Origin: Stenotrophomonas maltophilia
GTDB lineage: Bacteria > Pseudomonadota > Gammaproteobacteria > Xanthomonadales > Xanthomonadaceae
Assembly (NCBI RefSeq): GCF_023518235.1
Contig: NZ_CP090423.1
Coordinates: 2,728,001-2,792,000, forward strand
Direction of reading: 5' to 3'
Length of the DNA: 64,000 nt
This document shows, piece after piece, positions 39,679 through 48,215 of this stretch (the stretch's first letter is position 1; each line of letters begins with the position of its first letter). Below the pieces are notes generated by a model. It searched no databases and was not told the DNA's origin. It was given only the letters and a program-made list of their open reading frames with translations. A program made the position numbers and the translations under genes.

Positions 39679-41798
39679 ATCAACCGGCCAGTTCAGCAGC
39701 ACGCGAAGCCCGGGAGCTGCTCAAGGGCTTGCCCGTCTGGTACGCCGGCCTGTCCGTGCACCGTCGCCTGCAAGGGCTGACGCTGCTGGTAGCGGGTCTG
39801 TTGCTGCTGATCCTGCTGGTCGTGCCCTACAACCGGCAGGTGCTGGTCATTGACCTGGAGAGCGCCCAGCCCGGGCGGCTGCAGGTCTATTTCGACATGG
39901 GACAGGGCCTCTCCGAGGCCCTGTCCACGGTCAAGCGCTATCAGACCGGCCCGACCGAACTGCGCTACGAGCTGCCGCGCGGCACGCTGCATGGCGTCCG
40001 GATAGACCCTGATCCCGGCGCAGCACCCATCGTCTTCACGCACATCGGGGCGGTTGGCTTCGGCGGCCGCGAACGGCAAACGCTCGCCGACCCGCTTCAG
40101 CTGGATGGCGTGCAGATGGCACGCGATAGCAGTGCCGACCCGGAACAGGCACGGTTCCTGATCGCCGCCGATGCCACCGACCCGCAGCTGGCGATCCCGC
40201 TGGCGGTGCCGATGCAGAGCAACTCCGGCGTGGCACCGGCTACCTGGAACCTGCTGTGGTGGGCATTCTGGTTGAGCCTGCTGGTGGCCATCAGTCTGCA
40301 GTTCCTGCGCCGGCCCATGCCGCTGCTGGCATTGGCATTGATCGTGCTCGGGCTGTGCACCGCGCTGTCGATGTTCTCGCCGACGTCCGGCCGTTCGGTG
40401 CACCCCGATGAGCTGCTGCACGATGCCGATGCGGGGTACTTCCAGCACCATTGGGCGCCGCCGCGCATGGATGCACCAGACCTGGCGACCAGCTTCACCA
40501 GCAGTCCGTATGGCGTGACCTATCTTTCCGAATGGAACGTCGTCTACCTGTTCGCCGCCAAGACCTCACGGATCTTTGGCGAGCTGGGCCTGGACGTGAT
40601 GCTGTCCTACCGCGCGTTCAATCTGGCGTTGTTTGCGCTGATGCTCGTTGGCCTGGTGGTGATCCGCGCGCCGCGGGGCAGCTACATCCCGCTATTGATC
40701 ACGCCACAGCTCTGGTACGTGTTCTCCTATTTCAATGGCGATGCACTGCCCTTCGCACTGGGCATGCTGGCCACTGTGATCGCACTGATGCCCGAGGGCC
40801 CATTGCAGCGCTTCCTGCAGCGCCGCGGGCCCTTCGATGCAGCCACACTGGGGCATCTGCTGGTGTTCTGCACCTGCCTGGGCCTGTTGCTTCTTTCGAA
40901 GAAGAACTACTGGCCGGTCGCAGCGTTCATCGCGTTGTCGATGTCGGTCGTCGCGCTGCGACTGCGCGCCCTGCTGGCGTCGTCGCTGGTGGTGCTGCTG
41001 CTGGCCGGCGTTGCCGCCAACGGCGCCGGCGCGGGGCTGGCCGCTGCGGCGGGCTCTTCCCTGCTCACGGTGGTGGGCATCATGGCCGGCCTGTCGCTGC
41101 TCTACTGCGTCTATGCAGCCTGGGTCCTGCTGCGCGAGTCCCACAGCCGCGCGGCGATCGGGCGCATCTGTCTGACCCTCGCACTGTCGGCGGCGGTGGC
41201 AGTGCCGTGGATCGCCGCCGATGCCTACAAGCATCGCGGCGGCCCGGGCAAGACCGCACTGATCGAACAGCAGCGCGAGCGCTTCGCCGAGCCCGCATTC
41301 AAGCCCTCGGTGACCCGCACGCTGTCCGCAGAGGTCTCCGGGTTCAAGCTGCAGGAGAAGGGCGTGCAGATCGGGCAACTGCTCGACGCACCGAAGGAGT
41401 GGCACGTGGGAACGTTCCGCAGCTTCTTTGGCGTCTATGGCTACATGGAGTACTTCGACACCGAGGACGCCTATCGGTTCGTCGGCTGGTGCGTGCTCGG
41501 GGTGCTGGTGCTCGCGCTTGGCTGGGGACTGGGCACCCGCACGCTCTCCCCTGCCCTGGCCATCACCAGTGTCGGCTGCGGGCTGGCACTGGTACTGGCC
41601 TCGTTCCTGCACAGCTGGACCTATGATTTCCAGCCGCAGGGGCGCTATGTGATGGGCCTGGTGGTGATGATGGTGCCGCTGTTCATGCGCACCGGTGAAT
41701 CGCAGTGGGGTCGGGTCCTGTTCACCGCTGTGGCGCTGCTGCTGTTCGTACTGTCAGCCGCTTCATTCACCCATATCGCGCTGCCGCACCTGGTCTGA
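39675..41798 (+). CDS. Large GT-C-like integral membrane protein (candidate periplasmic glycosyltransferase)
   Basis: 707 aa. One helix (LTLLVAGLLLLILLVVPYN) is followed by a soluble beta-rich region (residues 55-190). A bundle of about ten helices follows. The loop GRSVHPDELLHDADAGYF (near residue 240) has the acidic pair placed after an early helix that is typical of GT-C enzymes using polyprenyl-phosphate sugars. No family is recognised with certainty. As the last gene of the operon that starts with a GtrB-like enzyme, it is the best candidate for the transferase that attaches the decorated sugar outside the membrane. Its 3' end overlaps the converging GT2 gene by 36 bp. Confidence 0.65.
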   Translation: MNQPASSAAREARELLKGLPVWYAGLSVHRRLQGLTLLVAGLLLLILLVVPYNRQVLVIDLESAQPGRLQVYFDMGQGLSEALSTVKRYQTGPTELRYELPRGTLHGVRIDPDPGAAPIVFTHIGAVGFGGRERQTLADPLQLDGVQMARDSSADPEQARFLIAADATDPQLAIPLAVPMQSNSGVAPATWNLLWWAFWLSLLVAISLQFLRRPMPLLALALIVLGLCTALSMFSPTSGRSVHPDELLHDADAGYFQHHWAPPRMDAPDLATSFTSSPYGVTYLSEWNVVYLFAAKTSRIFGELGLDVMLSYRAFNLALFALMLVGLVVIRAPRGSYIPLLITPQLWYVFSYFNGDALPFALGMLATVIALMPEGPLQRFLQRRGPFDAATLGHLLVFCTCLGLLLLSKKNYWPVAAFIALSMSVVALRLRALLASSLVVLLLAGVAANGAGAGLAAAAGSSLLTVVGIMAGLSLLYCVYAAWVLLRESHSRAAIGRICLTLALSAAVAVPWIAADAYKHRGGPGKTALIEQQRERFAEPAFKPSVTRTLSAEVSGFKLQEKGVQIGQLLDAPKEWHVGTFRSFFGVYGYMEYFDTEDAYRFVGWCVLGVLVLALGWGLGTRTLSPALAITSVGCGLALVLASFLHSWTYDFQPQGRYVMGLVVMMVPLFMRTGESQWGRVLFTAVALLLFVLSAASFTHIALPHLV

Positions 41799-42803
41799 CA
41801 CCAGTGGCGGCAGCCGGGTGTGCAGGACATCGCGCGGGCGAAGCGCGATGTCGTAGTTGAGGAAGGCCAGGATCAGCTGGAGTCCACTGAGAATGGCCAT
41901 GGCAGGCAGCACCACCGTACCCACGGGGGCTGCCAGCCCCGCCGCGGACAGTTCGAACCAGCGAACAGCGCCGTAGGCACCGCCGCCGAGCAACAGCACG
42001 ACACCGGCCACCAGCTGCAGCGATGCCACCGACAGGTCGCGCAGGAAATAGTTGTAGCTGATGCGCTTGGCGAAGTTGCGTGCGTGCTTCAGGGCGAACT
42101 CGCCCAGCACCTTGCCTACACTGAGGTTGCTGACCTCTTCGCCGTAGTGCGCGTCCATCGGCACGTCCACCACCACCGCACGCACAGCGTTGAGCCGGAA
42201 CAGCAGGTCGGTTTCGAAGAAGTAGCGCTCGCTGAGTTTTTTCAGCGGCAGGCGCGCGGCGACCGCGGCATGGATGGCGGTGTATCCATTGGTGGGATCG
42301 AACAGATCCCAGTAGCCGGTGGATGCTTTGGCCAGGAAGGAAAGCCCCAGGTTGCCCAGGCGACGGAGCCAGGGCATGCGGCTGATCTGGCCCAGATCCC
42401 AGAAGCGGTTGCCTTTGGCATAGTCGGCCTGCCCGCGCGCGATCGGGGTCACGAACAGCGGCAGCAGTCGCGGGTCCATCTGCCCGTCGCCGTCCACTTT
42501 GACCAGGATCTCCATGCCGTCGGCAATGGCAGCCCGGTAGCCGGTCACCACCGCACCGCCCACGCCCTTGTTGCGCGCATGGCGCAACACCCGTACCCGG
42601 GCATCATCGGTGTGCGATTCAATGAAATCACCCGACGCCTCGGGGCACGCATCGTCCACGCAGTAGACGGCCGTCACCTCGGGGCTGATCGCTGCCAGCA
42701 CATCCCGAATGTGGCGGGTAACCTTGTAGCAGGGGATGATCACTGCAATGCGCGGTGCGCAGGCAGCGGCCGGGGGGGAGTCGGGCGAGAGAGCAGCGGT
42801 CAT
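41763..42803 (-). CDS. GT2 glycosyltransferase with C-terminal helices
   Basis: 346 aa from the ATG at 42803. GT2 core: IAVIIPCYKVTRHIRDVLAAI, VYCVDDACPEASGDFIES, NKGVGGAVVTGYRAAIADGMEILVKVDGDGQMDP (DxD as DGDGQ). Two C-terminal helices (LQLVAGVVLLLGGGAYGA; PVGTVVLPAMAILSGLQLILAFL) suggest a polyprenyl-phosphate glycosyltransferase. It overlaps the upstream GT-C-like gene by 4 nt (ATGA) and is the last gene of the minus-strand operon. Its 3' end overlaps the + operon by 36 bp. The sugar is unknown. Confidence 0.85.
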   Translation of the reverse strand: MTAALSPDSPPAAACAPRIAVIIPCYKVTRHIRDVLAAISPEVTAVYCVDDACPEASGDFIESHTDDARVRVLRHARNKGVGGAVVTGYRAAIADGMEILVKVDGDGQMDPRLLPLFVTPIARGQADYAKGNRFWDLGQISRMPWLRRLGNLGLSFLAKASTGYWDLFDPTNGYTAIHAAVAARLPLKKLSERYFFETDLLFRLNAVRAVVVDVPMDAHYGEEVSNLSVGKVLGEFALKHARNFAKRISYNYFLRDLSVASLQLVAGVVLLLGGGAYGAVRWFELSAAGLAAPVGTVVLPAMAILSGLQLILAFLNYDIALRPRDVLHTRLPPLVSDQVRQRDMGE

Positions 42804-45076
42804 GGTTGCAGAGGATAGAAGAAGAGGTCGCCCGGTGCGGCAATCGCATCCTGCACACTCAGGCCCAGCCTGCCGAGCTCGGTCATGCACAGCCGTGTTT
42901 CCAGCAGGTCACGATCGGTTGCGCGGCCGGAGCGATCGATCAGCACATGGGTCACCCCCAGCCGGCGCAGTTGCTGACGCGCTGCGGCGGGCTTGTTGCT
43001 GCAGAGCAGCTGCCGGAGATCACGCGCGGTGAACGGATAACCGGCACCCAGTCGGACGTTGAACAGATAGTCATGTTGGCCGAACGGAAGATAGGGCGCG
43101 ACGCTGGCCGAGGGCAGCACCCAGTCTTCGCGCCCGTTGAGCATGACCGAGTAGGCCGGTACCAGCACAACCGCATCGGCCGGCAAGCGCGCCTCGGCCT
43201 GCTGGAACGCCCGCACCTGCGTTTCGTCCACCGGATAGGGCCAGCCCATGGTCCTGGCCCGAGGTGCGGGCGGTGGCACCAAGGCAAAGGCCAGGGCCCC
43301 CAGGGCGACCACAACGGCGGTGGCGCGGCGCAGGCTGGCCTTGGGCAGGGCACGCAGGCGACGGCCCACGCCCACCGCGTCCAGCAGCAGCAGCAGCGAC
43401 GCCAGCGCCAGCATCGACTGGATGAGCAGCGCATACATGCCCAGCAGATCGATGTAGCGCTGCGAGTAGGTGCTCAGCAGGCTTGCTTCCAGCGAACTGT
43501 GGCCCAGCGCGAGCAGGACGATGTTGGCAAGCCGCTGCGCACACAGCACCGAGAGCAGCAAGCCAATCTGCCACCCCAGAATCGACAACAGCAGGCGCCG
43601 GCTTTCCGCGGCCCAGCGCCGCCAGAGCAGCGCTGCCAGGCCCGTCGCAATGCTGGCGAGCGCCAGGGCATGTCCCAGCGGATGGATGGCGCGCCACAGG
43701 AACTGGCTGGACGCGGGCATCCACTGCGTCCAGGGCGCCGGCTGGGGGCCGTGCCAGAGCTCCCACATCACTGCAGCACGAAGCGCCTCCGGCAGTGAAC
43801 CCTCCACCAGTGGAACCGAAGGTGGCATGTACAGGCGCAGCCCCAGCAACTGCTGCAGCCCCGCGTGCACCTGCGGCACGGCTTCTGCCACAAGCTGGAG
43901 GTAGTAAGGATCGGCCAGCAGCAGCACAACACCAGCCACCGTTCCGGTGAACAGACCCAGCAGCGGCATCAGCAGGCGCAGGGACAGACCGCGCGTGTAC
44001 ACCCACGGCAACACCGCGACGCAGACGAACAGCGGCACGGAGAAACCGACGTAGGCCACTGCCAGTGAAGGATTGAGCTTGACCGCCATGGCCCCGGCAA
44101 AGGGCAGCGCGGCCCAGCAGAACGCGGCGCTGCGCCGGTTCCGCGCGATCCCGTGCAGGGTGGCCGCCAGGGCGGGCAGCAGCAGCACCGCCAGCGCACT
44201 CAGGCGCCCGGTGCTGTTGAGGTCTGCCACGGGATAGAAGTACGTGGTTCCGCGCAGCATGAGCGCGCCCAGGCCCACCAACAGCACGACACCACCGGTC
44301 ATCGACAGCGCCGGCGACAGCCCCCCAGAGCGCAGGCGCCCCCACACCAGCTCGGTCAGCCCGACCACGGCCAGGGTCGCCTGCAGCGCCGGTTGCACCT
44401 TCAGGAACGGCCCCAGGTGATGCCCCATGCCGGGCCAGGCCCACAGCGAGGCCAGCACATGCAGCAGCTTCGGGTACTTCTCCAGCCAGGCGGTGCCGCC
44501 GGCGGTCAGCAGCGGATAGCCCGCTTCGTACATGGCCGTTGTGAAGGCAATATGCTGGTGGGTATCAAGGCCCAGCGCGCCGGCACGCCGCGAGTACAGC
44601 GCGGCGGTGGCGACCAGGGCGAACACGCCCAGCAGGCTCGGCAGCGAAGAACCGCCGGATGAGGGCACCAGGCTGCGCACAAACCGGCGTGCCTGCGTTC
44701 GATGCGCCAGCAGGCTGACCGACAGCGCCACCATCACCAGCAACGGCAGGCCCAACGGCAGATGGGCCTGTGTCGTCCAGGCCCAGGTCAGGGGAGCCGA
44801 AACCAGCCAGACCAGCAGCAGTGCGAACTGGCCCAGCCAGGCCTTCAGGAACAGGCCAGACCCCATCGCGGTCCTTGCCAGCCCCAGCCATGCCAGTACC
44901 CGGTCACCGAACCACCCCATGGACAACAGGGAGACCGCCAGCAGAACGACGAACTGGAACTGGGAAACACTGCGCGAGCAGAGCAGGATGAAGATCAGGA
45001 CGCCGGCGGCCACCCACCTGCCGCGGCTGCGCCCAAGCACGCCATGGTCTGGCCCGTTCCCTGCGCTGGCGAACAT
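42800..45076 (-). CDS. Second large GT-C-like integral membrane protein
   Basis: 758 aa from the ATG at 45076 (MFASAGNGPDHG), with about twelve helices through residue 560 and a soluble C-terminal domain. The loop LGLDTHQHIAFTTAMYEAGYPLLTAGGTAWLEKYPKLLH is of the kind found in membrane glycosyltransferases and O-antigen polymerase-like proteins. No firm family. It pairs with the GT2 gene downstream (4-nt overlap), giving a second possible polyprenyl-phosphate-sugar synthase plus periplasmic transferase set. The start lies 4 nt after the WsaF-like stop; the longer open frame upstream is antisense noise. Confidence 0.65.
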   Translation of the reverse strand: MFASAGNGPDHGVLGRSRGRWVAAGVLIFILLCSRSVSQFQFVVLLAVSLLSMGWFGDRVLAWLGLARTAMGSGLFLKAWLGQFALLLVWLVSAPLTWAWTTQAHLPLGLPLLVMVALSVSLLAHRTQARRFVRSLVPSSGGSSLPSLLGVFALVATAALYSRRAGALGLDTHQHIAFTTAMYEAGYPLLTAGGTAWLEKYPKLLHVLASLWAWPGMGHHLGPFLKVQPALQATLAVVGLTELVWGRLRSGGLSPALSMTGGVVLLVGLGALMLRGTTYFYPVADLNSTGRLSALAVLLLPALAATLHGIARNRRSAAFCWAALPFAGAMAVKLNPSLAVAYVGFSVPLFVCVAVLPWVYTRGLSLRLLMPLLGLFTGTVAGVVLLLADPYYLQLVAEAVPQVHAGLQQLLGLRLYMPPSVPLVEGSLPEALRAAVMWELWHGPQPAPWTQWMPASSQFLWRAIHPLGHALALASIATGLAALLWRRWAAESRRLLLSILGWQIGLLLSVLCAQRLANIVLLALGHSSLEASLLSTYSQRYIDLLGMYALLIQSMLALASLLLLLDAVGVGRRLRALPKASLRRATAVVVALGALAFALVPPPAPRARTMGWPYPVDETQVRAFQQAEARLPADAVVLVPAYSVMLNGREDWVLPSASVAPYLPFGQHDYLFNVRLGAGYPFTARDLRQLLCSNKPAAARQQLRRLGVTHVLIDRSGRATDRDLLETRLCMTELGRLGLSVQDAIAAPGDLFFYPLQP

Positions 45077-45080
45077 GTAG

Positions 45081-46334
45081 TCAGCCGTCTGCCAGCACGC
45101 GGCTGTGCACGTCGCTGGCAATACGGCCGAACTCCCCCTGGCCGAGCAGGGCGTGATCGCTTCCGGCAACGGCACTCTGCATCATGCCGCGCTGTTCGAA
45201 TGCATCCACCAGCGCCACAAGCCCTGCACAGATCGCCTCCGGGGTCATGCTGTCGAGCGAATGGACGTTGGCCACGGTCTGGTCCAGCCGCTTGTTGTCG
45301 TAGCGGTTGGTCAGCACCTCCATGCCGAACGCGGCCATTTCCAGCGGCGGGTAACTGGGGTGCGGCGAGACCATCAACGACAGGCCGATCGCCGAGGTCG
45401 ACAGCAACCGGGCGTACGCATCGATATCCAGCTTGCCGAGCGCCTTCAACGCGAACGGGCCCAGATCCAGGTCGGCCTGCAGCTCACCCGGTGCCGCCAC
45501 TTCCCACTGCCCCGCGCGCGGGTCCTTCCAGCCCCACAGGCGCAGGCCCTCGCAGATCAGCTCGAACGCATTGCGCGGGGTGCCCGGGCGCGCGTAGACA
45601 ACGATGCGGCGGTGGCGGGGAACAGCCGCATCACGCACCTGCTGCAGCGCTGGACGCAGCCCGTCATGCAGAACCGGTTCGAACACCGAACGCTTCTCGT
45701 ATTGCAGGCCATGCTGCTCGAAGAACCCGGCAAGCAGGGCCGTGTTGAAGATGCCGATGTCGCGCGCTGGGCGGTACGTGCTCAGCGACAGCGCGTACTG
45801 GCTCGACCAGGCATAGAACCCGGGCTCGAAGTCCTGGATGAGATAGATCATCGGACGATCAATGCCGCCGTGGTCGCCCTGCCATTGCGACATACGCTGT
45901 GCGGCATACGCCGTCCACCAGGCGGTGGCCACCCAGATGTCCTCAGCGGCCACCGGCAAGGTCTTCTGGTAGCGATCGCTGAACGGCACGATCTGCCGCA
46001 TCGCCGTGGAGGTCTGGTCCGCAGGCACCAGCAGGTGGTCGGAGAAGCGCGAAAGCGCTTCTTCATCCGGCGAACTGTCGACCAGGATGATCCGCGATGC
46101 GGGGAAGAAGCGGCACAGCTCGCGGTAGATCAGCACGGCGGTATGGATGCCGCCGAAGTAATGCTGCTTGTTGATCGACGGCAGCACCAGATTCAGCCGC
46201 TTGCCCTCCCAGGGGTCATGCCGGGGGGTACAGGGGGTGATCTCGGCAACGTGGGTGTTGGGCGTGGGCACACCGGGAGCGCTCGCATCCAGGCGCGCGG
46301 CAATGCGCCGCAGCAGGTGACCCAGACGGCTCAT
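45081..46334 (-). CDS. WsaF-like rhamnosyltransferase
   Basis: 417-aa glycosyltransferase of the WsaF type (GT4-like, GT-B fold), named for the Geobacillus S-layer rhamnosyltransferase. LNLVLPSINKQHYFGGIHTAVLIYRELC (near residue 48), YLIQDFEPGFYAWSSQYALSLSTYR (near 172), IVVYARPGTPRNAFELICEGLRLW and LMVSPHPSYPPLEMAAFGMEVLTNRYDNKRL are the donor-site blocks. Likely substrate dTDP-rhamnose from rmlBACD. It overlaps the tandem-GT2 gene by 4 nt. Confidence 0.88.
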   Translation of the reverse strand: MSRLGHLLRRIAARLDASAPGVPTPNTHVAEITPCTPRHDPWEGKRLNLVLPSINKQHYFGGIHTAVLIYRELCRFFPASRIILVDSSPDEEALSRFSDHLLVPADQTSTAMRQIVPFSDRYQKTLPVAAEDIWVATAWWTAYAAQRMSQWQGDHGGIDRPMIYLIQDFEPGFYAWSSQYALSLSTYRPARDIGIFNTALLAGFFEQHGLQYEKRSVFEPVLHDGLRPALQQVRDAAVPRHRRIVVYARPGTPRNAFELICEGLRLWGWKDPRAGQWEVAAPGELQADLDLGPFALKALGKLDIDAYARLLSTSAIGLSLMVSPHPSYPPLEMAAFGMEVLTNRYDNKRLDQTVANVHSLDSMTPEAICAGLVALVDAFEQRGMMQSAVAGSDHALLGQGEFGRIASDVHSRVLADG

Positions 46335-48163
46335 TGCACGCTCCCGCGCAGGCGCGGCGAAGACGCCATGTAATCCAGATTCGGGCTGAAGAACGGATCG
46401 CCTTCTTCGCGATACGGCGAGTACGCCTCGGCCGAGCGCACGAAGTCGCTTTCCGGAATCGCACGCGGATCGCGCGTCTTGGATTCGTGGTGGATCATCA
46501 CTGAACGTGCGACGTACACAGTGGCCAGGCCACGTGCATGCGCGCGCAGGCACAGCTCCACATCGCTGCCGCAGACGATGAAGGTTTCATCGAACCCGCC
46601 CAGTGACGCGAACGTGTCACGCGCCACCACCATGCAGGCGCCGGTGACCGCAAGCACCTGGCGCTGCAGTACCGGGGAAACGAACAGGTTCTGGTTGTGC
46701 ACCGGCGTTTCACCCTTGAATACATGGTCGGCCCAGCCGCCCATGCCGATCACCACGCCGGCGTGCTGGATGGTGCGGTCGCCGTACAGCAGCAACGGGC
46801 CGCACACGCCCACGTCCGGCCGCAGCGCATTCTCGGCAAGCCGCTGCAACCACTGCCCATCGATGATCTCGGTGTCGTTGTTGAGGAACACCAGCACCTC
46901 GCCCCGCGCTTCGCGCGCCGCCAGGTTGTTCAGTGCCGACCAGTTGAACGGCACATCGGCGCGGATCACCCGGAAGCTCTCGCGGCGGGACATCGCCTCC
47001 AGCCACTGCAGCGTTTCGGCCTGGGTTGACCCGTTGTCGACCACGATGATCTCGAACGCACGGTAGTCGGTCTTGGCGTACAGCGATTCCACGCACGTGC
47101 GCAGCAGGTCCAGGCCGTCGCGGGTGGGAATGATGATGCTGGCCAGAGGCCCCTTGTCCGCGTACGGGTAGCGCACGTCGTAGCAGAACAGCTGCTCGCC
47201 ATCATCCACCTGCGCCCCGGGGTGGGTTGCCTGCACATGCTGCTGCAGCGCGCGGCGGCCAGCGTGGTGCGCGTAGGGCTTGGAGCCGGCATTGGCCGCG
47301 GTGGAACCGGCGTGCGCGCGCCAGTGGTAGAGCACCTTGGGCACATGGGCGATGGTGGCGCCGGCAGCGGCACAGCGGAGCACCAGATCGTAGTCCTGCG
47401 AGCCATCGCAGTCGCTGCGCAGCCCGCCCAGCTGCGCCACCAGCGCGGCATCGAAGCTGACCAGATGACCCAGGTACATCTGCGACAGGAACAGGTCCAG
47501 GTTCCAGTCGGGCTTGAAGTAGGGATGGCGAAGGCGGCCATCTTCGCCCAGCACGTCGTGGTCGGTATACACGACCCCGGCCGAGGTGGCCACATGGCAG
47601 GCAACCACCGCCGCCAGTGCATCCGGCTCCAGCAGGTCGTCATGGTCGAGGAAGGTGATCCAGCGCCCCTTGGCCAGTGCGACCGCAGCGTTGGTCGTGG
47701 CCGCAATGCCCTGCCGTTCGCTTGAGCGCGAAACCCGCAGGTTCGGCAGGCGCTGCGACAGTTCGTCCAGCACGCGTGCCACATGCGGTTGATCGGACGC
47801 GTCATCGTGGATGCACAGCTCCCAGTTCGGGTAGGTCTGTGCTTCGACGCTGGCCACGGCCTCGCGCAGGAACACCTCCGGCGTGTTGCACACCGGCATC
47901 ACGATGCTGATCAGGCCGGCGTCGGCCGGAACCGCGGCCGGCGCCTGCTGGCGCAGCCATTCGGCATAGACGTCCGGCGGCGTGGTGGCTGCTGCCGTGT
48001 GCGATCCATTGGCATAGGCAAGAATTGACCGGGCCAGATGCCTCGGCCCCCGGCGCGCGGCGCGCGCCAGGGCCGAGAGGATGGTGCCGACAGAGACACC
48101 CTGCCCCTGTGCGCGACGAATGCTCCAGTAGATTCCGCGAAGCAGATTACCCATCTTGGACAT
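46331..48163 (-). CDS. Tandem-domain GT2 glycosyltransferase
   Basis: 610 aa with two GT2 catalytic domains. Domain 1 (residues about 85-320): ISIVMPVCNTPEVFLREAVASVEAQTYPNWELCIHDDASD, FLDHDDLLEPDAL. Domain 2 (about 345-590): ASIIIPTRDGLDLLRTCVESLYAKTDYRAFEIIVVDNGSTQ, FLNNDTEIIDGQWLQRL, AVTGACMVVARDTFASLGGFDETF. Both carry DxD-type motifs, so it could build an alternating two-sugar backbone like other bifunctional O-antigen polymerising transferases. It is co-transcribed with the WsaF-like and exporter genes. Confidence 0.9.
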   Translation of the reverse strand: MSKMGNLLRGIYWSIRRAQGQGVSVGTILSALARAARRGPRHLARSILAYANGSHTAAATTPPDVYAEWLRQQAPAAVPADAGLISIVMPVCNTPEVFLREAVASVEAQTYPNWELCIHDDASDQPHVARVLDELSQRLPNLRVSRSSERQGIAATTNAAVALAKGRWITFLDHDDLLEPDALAAVVACHVATSAGVVYTDHDVLGEDGRLRHPYFKPDWNLDLFLSQMYLGHLVSFDAALVAQLGGLRSDCDGSQDYDLVLRCAAAGATIAHVPKVLYHWRAHAGSTAANAGSKPYAHHAGRRALQQHVQATHPGAQVDDGEQLFCYDVRYPYADKGPLASIIIPTRDGLDLLRTCVESLYAKTDYRAFEIIVVDNGSTQAETLQWLEAMSRRESFRVIRADVPFNWSALNNLAAREARGEVLVFLNNDTEIIDGQWLQRLAENALRPDVGVCGPLLLYGDRTIQHAGVVIGMGGWADHVFKGETPVHNQNLFVSPVLQRQVLAVTGACMVVARDTFASLGGFDETFIVCGSDVELCLRAHARGLATVYVARSVMIHHESKTRDPRAIPESDFVRSAEAYSPYREEGDPFFSPNLDYMASSPRLRGSVQ

Positions 48164-48215
48164 CAGGCATTACCTCGTTGATTCAGTACGGTCACTTTCC
48201 GGTTGCCCCATCGCT

